Shown: positions 24,049-37,152 of the stretch, piece by piece
How positions within the stretch are numbered: position 1 is the stretch's first letter
Layout: every line of letters starts with the position of its first letter
NCBI GenBank assembly: GCA_000320605.2
Contig: KB445804.1
Location: forward strand, 124,001-188,000
Length of the DNA stretch: 64,000 nucleotides
DNA from: Gelatoporia subvermispora B
Lineage: Eukaryota > Basidiomycota > Agaricomycetes > Polyporales > Gelatoporiaceae
Direction: 5' to 3'
The notes under the pieces: model-generated
Databases searched by the model: none
What the model was told of the DNA's origin: nothing
What the model saw: the letters and a program-made list of their open reading frames with translations, nothing else
Position numbers and translations under genes: made by a program

Positions 24049-27000
24049 CTTCACCTCCTCCGACATTTCGAATATATCACGTCCGCAGGATGGCTAGAAT
24101 CAGCGACGGGACGAAAGCAGTCCAGATCGTATGCATCGCGCGTTATATATAGGGAGGTGATCATGGCGGAAAAATCTCGGAATTGAAATATCGACTGTCT
24201 GGCTCTTAGATAGCAATCGATTGCGCGGTTGGTAAGCCCACAGTCATGTGGTGGGAGGGCGGACCGCCGTGCGGAACTTCGCGCATGAGGGCGTGGGTTA
24301 CTGACTACGAGAGACATGAAATGTTGGTTTGCTTTTATGGCGAGCTTGGATCCGTTCAGCCATGGCTACAGACCTGGCGTCTCGGTGTCAAGGCCTTGTA
24401 TCATGATATCTGGGCACGCGGAGGCTCTCAGTTCCAACATTCAGTTTCATTGCACGACAAATGCGAAGACCTGTCGTGCATTGCCATAGTTCTGGTCGAT
24501 TCACACAACGAATCTGGGAAAGAACTGCGATTGCCGTAATCACGATGCATCTGCCAATCTTGCAGCAGCGGCATCTGCCATGTGTAGTCAAATTGTCCAC
24601 CCGTCCATTCCAGCGAGATTTGCCTGCAGAATGCATGCCACGGGGATCTTGAGCGATACCAAACAGGCCGGACTGGAACCCCGTCGAGTCAGAGGTGGGT
24701 ATGCTCACCAAAAGAGGAATGCGTCGGTCAAGTCCCCGTTAGCGGCAAGCCCTGTCACTGTGACGTGAGCTGATCCAACGGCAAGCGCGCGGCCCGTGAC
24801 TTTGGCACAGAGCGCGTATCCTCGGCTCTAGACATTGAGAGGGTCTCAACCCCAGTCCCGCTGCGCATGGCGTCTTCAGCACGTCTGCATGCATCCCCAA
24901 GATCTTTATATGCGTCTTGAACAGTTGCAATCGTCTTCTGCGTCACCCTTTGTTTTCTTTGTCAACAAGACAGAAACCACTCGCGACCCGGACGCGACTA
25001 CTGCCGCGGAGTCGAATGGCAATGCCGTGCGCGCGCAAAATTTCTCGCCTGAAACGGCGAGACGTGTCGCCATCACTGCCCCGCTCTATGACAGCCCCGA
25101 GCGACTCCGGGACGGCAACTTCGCCGTGGAAATGAGTCCAGAGCTGTTAATTTTGATTTATGTCAGCCGCTCTAGTGTTGGTCCCCGAGAGGCCCCCAAC
25201 TCACCAGCTCTCGCCACAAAGCCTGGGGTGTCCTGGAATATGTAAGCCCATGCGCAGACTATACACGCGGATTTGACACTCACTTGCGAGTTTTCAGACT
25301 ACCTGCTATGTGTGGGCACTCACAGGCGCCAGCCACAGAACATTCCAACTGAGAGGCACATGCAAATGCGGTCGCCACGGAAAACAGGCGAGTATTCTCA
25401 CTGTGTTCTATGCGATCTTTTGAGAGGACTCACTGCACTTTACAGACGAAGCTCAGGTGCGGGGGTCTGCAGACTCTGGCTCGTCCCGTAGGGATGGTCA
25501 CAGTGGAGGCACCTTAGTAAGACAGGCACCTTCATCCATGGCTTAAGACCATTGATTGACGTGCCAGAGGCTACAGACAGACTTCGAAAGGGTTCTGAGG
25601 ACCTCAGTTTGGAGGGTCTTCCCTCATAGCTCGCTGCAGGTCTCGTGACGACCCCTATCACTGCCCACAGATTCCGGTGAGTTTTGCTTGCAGGCTAGTC
25701 GATAACAAAGCTCACATCTGGACACCGTTTGATCAGATATTGAAGGTTCATCTCGACTTGTCGGGCTCGTAGTTCGAATTCTAAGTCCAACCCAAAACGG
25801 GGCCAACTTTCCGCCATGCTGTCCCCATCCATGCCACGAGATCATATAACCTTCTGTACCTGCCGTCCAACACGCCCTTGCCCAGCATTATCTGCCCAAA
25901 TGCGCTGGGCATTCTACCATTACTGTCTATCTCTTCCTCCCCCACCCCCTTGCTCCGTCCGAGCGCCTGCCCCCGTGCGAGGTTTCACATCACGAAGTTG
26001 TACATAATCGCTTCGCGACCTGGCCCCACGACGCATTTGGCTCGCCCAGCTGGAATCTCCCGGGCTGCCGTCATGACCGTCACGCGCCCGCCTGGTGCGC
26101 GCACGAGTCTATTGAACGGCCGCCACACGCCTGCTAGAAGTCCCTCCGAGCTAGCGTCGCTGCATACTCTGCTAAATGGCGTTGGTGTGCGGGTCAACTC
26201 AGGTTCGTCCAGCGGTACACGTATCTAGGCAGCTTACTCATTTCGGGTTATTTAGCGGCGGTGCCTTTGTGCATTCTGATTTTCTCAGGGTTGCCTATGC
26301 ATTGCGCGACCGCGCACGGACGCATACAATGGACCGTCATTTCCGACTATCGCGAGGTCGTGCGCGAATACCCCTGCTGCGCGAAGTCAACCTTCGCCCT
26401 GCGACGTGTCGGATAGGGCTACGCGAAATTTCGCGCTGTATCTCGCGGGCGCGGTTACCATGGTTCGTTGAATATTCAGGGTCCTATACACTCGAAGGTG
26501 AGCCTTGCGAATATATTCCACCCCTTTTTGCGACCGTGGCTGTCGAGCGGCTGTGGGCCCTTGATATTATGTGCATGCCATATAAGTGTAGCGTCTTGTC
26601 TATTGAAGGTGCCTTTTCTGATGGCAAGCTAGTGGCTGATTCAGTCCGGCCCTTTTCACTATTCCTTGTCGCGTCCTCTCCGCATCGCTTCTTCAGGCTG
26701 CTGATGCGTTCATACTTCGTTTAGGTTTAATCCGCTCCATCGAAGGTCGAAATCCGGTGCCATGCCTTATAACGTCTCCGTACACTGAAACTAATTCACG
26801 CGCCATGACCCGCGGCAGAAGCGGCATCAGTCATGCGGTCATTAAATCGTACGTGTCTGTAAGTTTCCGGGCCCGTATGCCATATCCGCTAATATCAAAG
26901 TTCAGAAGTGCTTCAGTCGGCACGGTATGGGCGTCCGCCACACCGCCGTCCGGGTCATAGCAGTAACACGTGGATACGGGCTGGTTGCACGCAGAAGCAA

Positions 27001-29527
27001 CTACGTAACGCGCACGTGAGGCGTGCGCCGTGCGCACGCCGCGATGGTGCGCATCTGCCAGGCGGCGAGCGTTGTGTGTGCTCCACTAGAAGCTGATCTG
27101 ATTTTCTGCAGCCCCGGTAGTGAGGCGCGAACGCGCCAACTGGGCTGGAGGCCCGCACATGATTCGCGGCCCCTGTTTTGTGCGGGCTCGAGAAGGCGGC
27201 GAGTGCCAGCGTGCAGGCGTCGCCCGCATTGTGCACAGGGTGCGAGATCAGCGGCTCTGCGCGGACGCCGGTGCAGACGCCCCGCACCGCATGGGCCCCT
27301 TCCTGCGGCGAGGGTTCGCGCAGGGCAGATGATGTGGGCACGATGAGCGTGAACACGGGCGTGGATGCGAGGGCAGATTGGCGATGGTATCCTCTGACCA
27401 CCACGAGCACCACCAAGGAGTCGAGTACGTCAGGCGTAAGTTATGTGCTGCGTGTGCGGGGTGCAATGTGCCGTTTTCCGCGAACTTGAACGCACCCGGC
27501 CCCGGTGAACTGGGATGCTCCCAGGTGGGCTCTCAGAGGGTTCGGGCACAATCAGGGCTTCCAGATCTTCGACGGTACTCCCGCGTTCGTCCCGCGCTGG
27601 TATTGCGCTGGCCTATACTAGAAGCCAGCTGCGCAAGCCACTTTGGGCAGCGTTCCGAGTGTGTTCTTGTTGTGAGCATGCCCAGTTTGGCAGGAGGCCC
27701 CTCCATTCTCCGATGGCGGCGGAAGATTATCGAGATTGAACTCTGATCCTATCTGGGCATGTTTCCTCCCGCGTCATACGTACAGACCTCGCAAGACGTC
27801 GCACCGGCCCAGGCAACAGGTTCCGGCCTCTTGGTATGTGTGTACTTGTTTCTCCCATGGTTGAACGATTTGCCATACAAACTCAAAAAATTCGAATAGT
27901 CCAGGTCTGATGTTCCGCACGAATTGCGGCTAGTTGTTCGCACCCCCTGGCGACGTGCGCGCCGCCGTCATCCGACGCAGCATTTTCGCCGTAGGGCTGG
28001 GCGCGAGCAAACGCGAAGCGGCCATTTGGTGGGTGGGTCGCAGCGAGAAGGCCTTCGATCGTCCGCCAGCGACTGGGCGGACACGTGTCGTGCAGCATCG
28101 GGGAATCGGTGACAGGAGCAAGGCAATCTGCGGACGCCGAGGGGGGTCGACGATCTGTCAAGCGTGGCAGACCATCGCAGCGCGTGCGCGAAAAAGGACA
28201 AGGTTTTCGGAGCTTTTGGGAGACAATTGAAGTTTCGAGGCTCGAGCTTAGCGCGACATCATCCGCGCTCTATGAGCTCGCGCGGCGCTGGTCGCTCCGT
28301 CATGTGGCCGTCCGGGAGGAGGCAGGATGTCCCACCGGGATGAAATGGACCGTATCCAAGGGTCCGGCCAGGTGATGCTAGCCTTTCTTCTCCAGGCCTG
28401 GCCTGGCGCGCTCGGGGGCCGCTGCGGTGTGTTGTCGGTCGCTGGTAGTGTTGTTGTAGTAGTGTGTTAGCTCGCCTAGTCCGCAAGCCAGTACTGGCAG
28501 AGACTGGTGGCCAGCGTGGACAGCGCGCCGCCCGCGGGAAGAACGGTGGATCTGGAGGAACCAAAGCGACCGATCTATCGCACACAGATCGATATAATTG
28601 GACGAGGGTCACCCGATCTGACGCCTCAGGGACGCGGGCTTGGCGCTCGCAGTGCGCTGCGAGTTGTGTCGGCGTTTGAAACGAACGAGTCGTATCATCC
28701 TTCCCTGGCGCCCGCGCAGGGTCGCAGCGAGCTGCGTGCCTGTTGGAGGCATCCCAGGATGTTCTGTAGCCGCGTGTTGGTGGCAGCTCGGCGACGGGCT
28801 CGAGTGAGATCATTCCAGTCCGCAACGTAACTGTGGAACAAGTGCGGCGCCGACCCGTAGATTCGCCGTGCCGCGATAGACTTACGTACGGACGAGATAT
28901 ACCGAATAGATCTAGTGCATCGGGCAGGTCAGATTCCCGGGTGACCGGTTCTTCAGATTTGATGCACGGATCTCTCGCCATCCTCTATCTCACATGGGAT
29001 CGCGGATGCAGGTCCTCCCTACCCTTCTCCTCATTCTCTTCCCTACATTGTCTCCGCGAATACATCGTCAGAAAATGCACAGCACGACGCTTGGGATGCC
29101 CAGGAGGGACCACCGCAGCAGAGAAAAAGTCCAGGGAAACAGCGGACCTCCAATCGCTAAACGCGCTGGTGATCTGCGGCGCGCTAGATTGAAACTCCGC
29201 CCAGATTGGTTTGGTGATCTCCTGGCTTGTTTGCCTTTTCTTCGTTGTCTCCCCCTCCCTCCTTCCCCGCGCGCGACACTAGCCGCAGGGCTCTGGAGTC
29301 TTTGCGAGGTCTCCACATAATCCATCCTAGTCCTCCGTCTCGTCGTCCGTCGCGTCGAGCTCGTCCGAGTCCCGTGCGTAGCCCGTATATGTTCTGCCCT
29401 GCAACGGCTCAAGCCTCCCGATTTCCTATGTCATAGATCCGGATACATCGGGCGATACGGGAATACCGTATATCTTGCTCGCACATACTGTTCTTGTTCT
29501 CCTTTCCTCTGAATTCCGCCCACCGAT
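24049..29527. other. Long gene-poor region (5.5 kb)
   Basis: I could not assemble any convincing gene. Many open frames of 60-240 codons exist on both strands, especially in the GC-rich part from 27.0 to 28.9 kb (largest 28259-28981, minus strand), but they overlap, have biased composition and show no domain. A cytosine-and-thymine-rich stretch at about 29238-29275 and 29330-29350 probably belongs to the promoter and 5' leader of the GATA gene. No transposase, reverse transcriptase or terminal repeat was recognised. Confidence 0.45.
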
Positions 29528-31754
29528 ATGGCTTCGGCGCACCATTCTTACTCGCACCAGCACGCGACACAGCAACCCAACATCCAGACGAACGACTTCC
29601 GACTACCCTCCATCAAAGATCTCAACTTTCAGTATCGGTCCCCGCCAAATCAGACGAATCAACCGCTGTCCAACGGCGCGAGCCAGTCCGAGCACACGCG
29701 CCCTCCGCCTCCCCGCCACGACTCGTCATGGGCACGTCCGTCGTCTTCTTCTGCTGCGCCCGCCAACGGGCAACCTGCGCCCCACGAGCAGTCCAAGGCG
29801 CGTCAGTATTATCCACCAAAGTCCGACGCGCAATACGCGACCCCGGGCGTGCCGCTGTCGCAGCAGAACCCCTCGGGGACGGGTGCTCCCAACGGCTCTA
29901 ATGCGGGACCAGCGCGTGGCGACGCGCCTCCGCCGGCCCCTTCCAAGCGGCCTCGCTCGCCCGTGAACCAGTCTCCTGCACAATCACCTCATGTGAGTAG
30001 CCGGCTCCTTCTGCGGGACACGGTGGTCGCCGGAACTGACGTCGGCGATTTGCAGACACCCTACCCGCCACATGCCAGCTATCCCCCTCCTCCAGCAGGT
30101 GCTCCATACCACCCAGCCGCTGTACCCGTCCCTCTCCAATCACCGCACGAGGCACCACATCAACCTGCATTCTCCCACTCTCCCCCCGGCTACTCGGCGT
30201 ACCCCCCGCCTCCACATATGGCACAGAGGCATTATGCCGTATCACCGCCACATCCACCGCCTCCAGCGGGTCCGGTCCATTCTTACCATCCACCACCTCC
30301 TCCGCAGCACTGGCAACACGGCCCTCCTCCTCCACCACCGCAACAAGTGCCTCCACCCCATCAAGCAAATGGCTTTGCGCGGACAACGCCCCTCGTACCC
30401 GCCAACGTCGAGGCGCGCAACGCTCCGCCAGCGGAAATTGACAAAGTTACGGCGCAACAAAGCTACCTCCATCAGGTAATGTCGTGCGTGGCTGAAACGT
30501 CATACGTCACTGACCCACGTGTTGGGCAGCTGGCGGAGCATTGCAGTCACCTGTATGCGTGGTCGAACCGATACGGTGGGTGTGCATGATGTGACGCGTT
30601 TGAGTGTTCGGCTGATACGTGTCCGTGTGATCCAGCCCACATGCAGGTTACAATGCCTCATTTGCAGCCTCCGCCACCGGAATTGGCGGAAATGAACTGG
30701 CGTGCTAACATGGTCGCGCGGATACTCGATGAACTACGGCGCCTTACTTCTCCGGATCAGGGTTCAGCGAAGGACGGCGGCGCCACAAGCGCTGTCGAAG
30801 AGCATTCTCGTCCGCCGAAGCGACCCTGGGAGGAGGCGTCCCGAGATGAGGAGGGCACGCCGGCACCTAATGCGTATCCGGAGGTGCGTCAATCTGTAGT
30901 TGGGTGTCCCTTGACGGATTCGTGACTGATCTGGACGCCCCGTGGCAGGTGTCATACCCGCAACCAAGCGAGAAGGTACAGTCGACCGCCGAGCAAGACA
31001 TGGAAATTATCCGCAGCAAGCGTGCGACGAGCACCGGCGGCAGTGCGCCTGGACAGCCCAAGAGCAAGTACAGGAAACGAAGCGTAAGTGGCGTCTGGAA
31101 CTGAAGCGTGATTGCGGTCTGTACTGAACTCCCTTCCTCCGCGTAGCGCGCGACGCCTCCAGGCAAGTGCCATTCGTGCAACATCCGCGAGACGCCGGAA
31201 TGGAGGCGAGGCCCCGACGGAGCGCGGACTTTGTGCAATGCGTGCGGACTCCGTAAGTGTGCCCGATATGCAATTGCAGGCGGGTTGGCTGAGCTTGGTT
31301 TCATACAGACTACGCGAAGCTCATGCGCAAGCGCGAGAAGGCGTCCGCGGACGGGAAGGCGGCGCCCATCGACATGCAGACGCTCCGGGCATCGACGGCA
31401 TCTGCGCGGGGCTCCGAACACGCAGAGCCCGCGCACGGCCAGCCGCAGATGCACCTCCCGAGCCCCGTGTCTACGCCTGCCTCGTACGACCACCCGAAAC
31501 ATGCGCCGCCCGTACACCAGGGGCAGCACCACTCACCGACGCACCCGCACGCCGGCGCGTACCAACTCATGCCCCCGCCGGGCTCGGGCCAGCATCAGAT
31601 GATGCCACCCCCGCCCCCGCCCTCGGGCGCCCACGCGGAAGGTGGCGCACCGCCCCCGCCGTGGATGACCTCGTCCAGCCGCGCGGGCTACGCACCCGCC
31701 GACCACCAGTCGTACTTGAGGACGCCGGCGCACGGGCGCGGCTCCCCTCACTAG
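29528..31754 (+). CDS. GATA-type transcription factor, NsdD-like
   Basis: Seven exons, 29528-29992, 30056-30475, 30530-30575, 30636-30883, 30949-31083, 31147-31252 and 31309-31754, give 621 residues. A long His/Pro/Gln/Ser-rich N-terminal half contains an early conserved patch ([15 protein letters not shown]). A middle conserved block reads [20 protein letters not shown] and [16 protein letters not shown] single GATA finger lies near residues 440-465: [18 protein letters not shown] and [15 protein letters not shown], spacing C-x2-C-x18-C-x2-C. The C-terminus is Pro/His-rich. The block plus a single C-proximal finger resembles NsdD/SUB-1 factors, which control sexual development and light responses in ascomycetes; the basidiomycete role is inferred. 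Intron 6 splits the finger just before the conserved HYAKL motif. Confidence 0.9.
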
Positions 31755-32243
31755 TTGTCTCTTTCGCAAAAATGCTAACTCCGGAGCTGGCCTGTTTGGC
31801 GTTTCTGACCTCTGTTCTCGTTGCATCTTGTTCGAGCTACCCTGCATTTGCCCGCGCGCAGTCGTTGCGAGCCGCCGTACCCTAGACGTTGTTTAGTACC
31901 CACGTAGTTATCAGTGCATTTGCTGATGCATGCATGTCGTCGTATAATGCCGTACATATCACAGCAAATATCTTGCATGCCCGCTCCGCGGGCAGACGGT
32001 GACGTCTGATGAAAGATCTCATCTGCGTAGACGTTGCAGTGATGACATGACAGGATCGACGATATGATCGATCTTCTATCGCGCAGAGGGGATTCCGAGA
32101 TCGCGCATGCGTGATCCACGCGGCCGAGCACGACGCATACACCGGCAGGTGGCATTTGACCTTTATGACTACATACACTCGGACACTTGACTGATGTACA
32201 CTCGACACGAGGCACTACCATTCCCCCGCCTTTAATCTCAAAG
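31755..32243. other. Convergent intergenic region
   Basis: It lies between the ends of the GATA gene (plus) and the TauD gene (minus), and must contain both 3' untranslated regions. No feature beyond that was seen. Confidence 0.6.
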
Positions 32244-33954
32244 TTAATCGTTGTACCCGCGGACCTTGGCGTGCCCGTTCGTCGCGGGCGCAGAGACACC
32301 CTCCTGCTCCCAGAGGTCCACCTGCCGGTCCTTGGCCTGCTTGCCCGCGGCCTCGTACGCCTCGACGGAGAGCGGCCGCTCGCCGTGCGGCGTCGCGCGC
32401 AGGGCGTGCCTGCGGTGAGGCCAGAAGTCGAAGGTCGCGGAATGTGTCACAATCTAGCCGGAACGGGTCAGCGCCTGCGCGACGTGGGAGGGCAGATGCG
32501 ATCACTCACCCGGTTGTCCCAGAACGCGATGGCGTTGGGTGTCCAGCGGAAGCGCACCTGGAAGTCGACGTTCACGCTGCACGCGGGTCGCAGATGAGGC
32601 ACAGGTCCAGGGCGAGACGGTTAACGACAACGACAATGTACATGCACGCGTGAGCGACGCGCTGGGCGGTGGGAAGAGAAGAGCACGCACGCAATCTGGT
32701 GGAAGAGGAAGCTGAGGACGGCGTCGCTTTCGGCCTTCGGCACGCCGATGATGCTGCGGGTGAAGCCTGTGGGTTGGGGCGATCGCCGATTGGCCGATGG
32801 ATCACGATGAGAGTGGGCAAGATTCACCTGGGTTGACGTAGACGCTCTTCCAGCCCGTCGCGGGATGCACCCGCACGACGGGGTGCACCGTCTCGACCGC
32901 TTCCCGCCGGACGGTGTGCCCCGCCGCGCGTGATCCGTCCGCCTGCTGGACCGCGCTGTGTATCGCGGTCAGCCCCTCCAGGTATTTCTGGAAGCCGGGG
33001 CTCAGCGAGGAGTACAGCGCGTAGCTGCGCATGGCGTCACCGTCAGCTTCGCGGTGTTCGCAAACGAAATGAAAAGGGCACGACGAACCCGGAGCTCCAG
33101 AGGGTGTCGCCGCCGTACGGGGGGCCGGTGATAAGTTTGAGCGAAGTCGTACTCGGCGGCTGGAGCTCGTACGACACGTCTGAATGCCAGAGCTCCAGCT
33201 TCGAGAAGGCACTAGTGTCCGGGCGACGCTTGCCATCGGTGTACACGACTGTTGACACCGGATGAGTTACGGGCGGCGCACATGCCGAGGGGCCAAATAC
33301 ACACCGTGGACCTCCTCGAGGCCGGGTTCCCTTGGTACCGGGGTCGTCGCGTGCTTGTGCAGGGGTCCAAAGTGCCGGCCAAGCTCGAGCTGCTCGTGGA
33401 TGTTGATTTCCTGGTCGCGGAAGACTAACACACATTCAGTAAACGGAATTGCCACGGCAAGCAAGCGCAGTGCGCACAAACTACGCCGCGCTCGGCCACG
33501 AGCAGCGCGCTAGAATACACCGTGTCAGACGCGCCCGAAATACAAAATCGAATTTGTAGACACGTACAGCTCGTCCTTCTGCTGGGCGGTGAGCTGCCGC
33601 AGGTCAATGCCGCTGATCTCGGTCCCAATGGCAGGAGTCAGGTGCTGGACATTGGTCGCTGCCGAGAAGAGGTTCTTCTTGGACGGATCAGCGAGCAGTG
33701 CGCGCTCGGTCACAGCTTGTTCGCCCAGGGGCTCCCACTTGACGTCCGGCCAGTAGGGCTGCAAATCATACGCGTCAGTGGCTGACGGGCCGATCTGACA
33801 CCCCGATACGTACCGTGTACTGTGCGTACTCGTAGCCTTTGTCGCTCTCGTCGTCGCCGTACGACGGCGAGTAGAACGGGTTGAAGAGCTTCACGGGGCC
33901 GTTGGAGGCCGCGTCCTCGGTATCGTTGGAAGCTGCAGTTGCGACAGGGGCCAT
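32244..33954 (-). CDS. TauD-family 2-oxoglutarate/Fe(II) dioxygenase
   Basis: Nine exons: 33814-33954, 33568-33758, 33478-33509, 33305-33424, 33089-33248, 32828-33024, 32691-32766, 32510-32576 and 32244-32453. The total is 1194 nt in frame, giving 397 residues. The fold is recognisable from PAIGTEISGIDLRQL, VVFFRDQEINIHEQLELGRH and HKHATTPVPREPG. The Fe(II) ligands are His and Asp in LWHSDVSYE and the distal His in IVTHSATFDFW. The 2-oxoglutarate-binding Arg lies in HALRATPHGERP. Relatives such as yeast Jlp1 release sulfite from taurine and other sulfonates when sulfur is scarce; the substrate here is inferred. Length agrees with fungal members (about 380-420). The gene converges with the GATA factor. 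An in-frame ATG at 33996 would add 14 residues. Confidence 0.92.
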
Positions 33955-35634
33955 TGTAAGTACGCTCGATGAGTACCGTAATATTGAAACGCCCACCTTC
34001 TTATACTACACCTGGAGGGAGTCAAAGTCGAGCAGTTCGCGCGAGCCTGGGGTTCGATGGCGACACCCGCACGTGACCGTGCTGCGTGCGGGGTCGCGAG
34101 CGATAGCGGACGGCAGGGGGGCCCGGAAGCGTCAGAATGAGCGATAGGGGGCTACGCAGGGAGCAAGGAGGGGCTTGTGACGAGGCTTTCGGTGTCGAGC
34201 TTCTGTCACTGTATTGCGCTAGTCTCACGCAGGAAGGCGGGCGACCAGGGACGACACGCGGTGAGACTCGCCCATTGGCTCGCGGAAGCCAGAACGCTAT
34301 CAGAACGCCTCTTTGTCGAGGACGCAGACCAGAATAGCATGTGGAGACATTGCGAGGACATCAGAGTGTGCGTTGACTCGGACTGCCAAGGAACCGATAT
34401 TTCCGAAGCTCTCTTGCTTGTACTACACGAACGGTACGCGTAGAGATTTCACTGGCACTTGCCAGCGGTCGATCCAGTCTAGACTTCGCGAGCAGGCAAG
34501 CGTCGTATTGCGTGCGCCATACGCAGAAAGCACGGCGCGGTGAGTTGGGCAGACGTGCAAGATCTCCAGAGAAAGACAAATTACTCTTCAGACATTATGC
34601 GCAGCTGACGTTGGATTGGCGTGAGTCGTTATCTTCGTGCAGGGTCCAAGACGTCTTCCGTGCTTGTGCAATTTGCAAGTCAACGGACGAGCACTGGTGC
34701 CCTCTCCGTTTTTAGTGGACATTTGCAGTCTGGAATGGTCCAAGGCGTCCCTGCAGGATCGAGGAAGTTGCAGGAGCGCCCATATATGTGGGCAGTGAGG
34801 CCTTGAGGGTGCAGGGTCCGGCACGAGGCTGTAGACTCGGAAATGGAGGCCCGCCGCGTGACTCTGTAGCGGTGTTCCTGTTCGTCAGCAGAGGCGCGAT
34901 GCGGGAGTGTAGTGTCATGTGTAGAAGATAGGAGTTGACCGCGAGCACGGTTTGTGTGTCGGAGTTTCGATTTCTGCTAAGACTAACTTAAAGGCTGACT
35001 AGATTGCAACGTGCAGAGCTGCGCAAGCTAGTTGCATTCCTGAGAGATGTCGCCTTATTCGATCATGAAATCTTCATACAATACGTTATAATTTACAGAG
35101 CAGGAGACAGATGAAACTGATAGCAGCATCATCTAGACATCTCGATCTAGATATCTCGCGGCTCGCGGCTGTCTCAACTACTCTTGCACTTTCCTATCCA
35201 GGCCCTCCTCGCTTTGCTCTCGAGCACGGTCCACATATTTTTCCCATCTGCTTGTTCTTGAGAGAGCCGTGTGCCAACGGATACTCACCATAACATGTCA
35301 AGGAGCTCGCGGAGATCGGAAACACCCGTAAAGGCTTCCAAGTCATGTACTTGGATATAGCGGTAAACTAGAAGAGGTGCACTGGCAATTCTACGAAAAG
35401 TTCCAGTCGCTTGATGAGTATATAGAAGGGCGAGTTGAGTAGCGAATGAATTTGAGTGGTGACGTCGCTTCGAAATGAAGATGCGAGTGGGCGCTTATAT
35501 CCGCTTACCGGAGTGGCCCAGCTGATGGGCGACCATTCACGCTGCCAACATGCAGAACAGCGCTGGCCACCACATTGCTCCCCTTTTCTCTAAACTTTCA
35601 TCTCAGCTACATCCAATATCTAAGACATCTGTCA
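33955..35634. other. Intergenic region, 1.7 kb
   Basis: It is a divergent spacer between the TauD gene and the membrane-protein gene. Open frames are short and unrecognised. A TATA-like stretch (gagtatatagaag) lies at about 35415-35427, roughly 210 bases before the ATG at 35635, and could belong to that gene. Confidence 0.45.
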
Positions 35635-37152
35635 ATGTCAGAAAGGCAACCTAAAGTAAGCTGCAGAGATTGGGCAAATGACGTGCAAGCTCTCACGAGA
35701 TCGCGGCCAATGCTAGACACTGAAAGCAGAATCTACGCTCCACTTCTCCGACGACGATGCCTGGGAAGACGTAACAGAGGGACGCAATGCAACACAGAGA
35801 TTCTCGTCTGTTCCTGTTACACCCCGCAGTGCTGCGCGTCGGCGCAAACCAAACACGAAGGCCGTCTTCATCGCCCAGTCGACGCCGACCCGCAAATTGC
35901 CCAGGGCAAAGCCTCCCAAGGATGACGACCCACTAGTTGACAGAGAGCAAGTGCGCCATGCCATGAAGACCGGGATCTCGTTCACGTTCGCATATGTGCT
36001 TGACATTCTGTCCACCGTAACACGGATGATGCGCAAGCCACTCGCCGTCCTGCTCTTCCTGTGGATCATGGGCATACTATTCAAGCAGCTCAATCACACC
36101 TTCTCTGCGGTGCTCGGGCCTCTATGCTACATTCCCGGCATATCTCGCACGCCGCTGTGCTATACTGCTCCGCGCCGGTCGGGTGAGGACAGGGCGCCAC
36201 GATGGGCGGATTACCCGAAACTAATAGATGTCCAAAGCTCGACGTTCGAACAGCTTCTCGACGAATCCGCGGGTGGTTCAGGCCTCAGTCTTGACATCAA
36301 GAAGGCGGAGATGGCAACGAGGGACCTGATCGCGCTCGTCCGCGTCAGCGACCTCACGAGCAAAGACCGTCTAGCAGACGTGCTCTCGGAGTTTGTTGAG
36401 GACGCAAAGAAGACGGGGCGTGGGCTCCAAAAGCTAAACGCCAAGATCGGGGGCGCGGTGGACAGGTGCGTTCATCGAATCCACTGGGATCGCATGCGGG
36501 ACTGAGCGTCGGCAGCATTATGGCCGTGAACGACTACGCGATCCACTCTATTGAGGCCGCGAAGGCGAAGGATTCCTCTATGTTCAATGTTATCTGGCCA
36601 TTCCCCACGAACACGCGCACCAACGAAGTCGTGCTGCGGACGTTCCACGAGGCAATGGGCGTGCTGTCCGCACACGTCCAGCGCGTGATCCTCGAAGCAA
36701 CCGTATCGCTCGAGAACCTGGAAAAGCTCGAGGAGGCGCTGACGACTTTGCATGAGCTCGTCTCCCGCGAGGACACAGATCTCTCGAACGCGAAGAGCGA
36801 ACTGCTCGGTGCACTCTGGACACGCCTTGGCGGGAACCAGCGCTCGCTGCGCAGCTTCAATCAGCATCTTGCTCTCCTGCGCAACGTCGGGCAGTACCGC
36901 ACGCGCGCGCTTGCGCACGTCGCCGCGGCACTGCAGACGATGCAAGCCATCAGCGAGGAGATGGAAGAGATGCGCGATCGTGTCGCAGCGCCAGAGATCC
37001 TCGGCGAGCGCATACCCGTCGAGGTGCATGTGAAGAGCATCAATGCCGGGCTCGAGAGGCTGAAGGAAGGCCGGTTGAGGGCAAAAGAGCGGGAGGAAGA
37101 GATCGTGAAGAAGATTCTTGGAGACGAAGACGGACGTCTGATGCTGGACTGA
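35635..37152 (+). CDS. Uncharacterised membrane protein with coiled coil
   Basis: Three exons, 35635-35655, 35717-36465 and 36516-37152, give 468 residues. The first exon encodes only MSERQPK. Its splice to TLKAESTLHFSDDDAWEDV is required because the second exon has no in-frame ATG near its start. The N-terminal 85 residues are charged and probably disordered. One clear membrane segment (KPLAVLLFLWIMGILF) lies near residues 113-132. The remaining 330 residues are soluble and helical, with heptad-like stretches (NLEKLEEALTTLHELV; RLKEGRLRAKEREEEIVKK). I recognise no named domain. One hydrophobic segment with a large helical C-terminal part suggests an anchored structural or tethering protein, but this is inference only. 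Confidence 0.75.

Noticed and set aside
28259..28981. 240-codon open frame on the minus strand in the GC-rich block
   Set aside because: Composition is arginine- and proline-rich as expected from random GC-rich DNA. No domain, no partner exons and several overlapping frames on the other strand.
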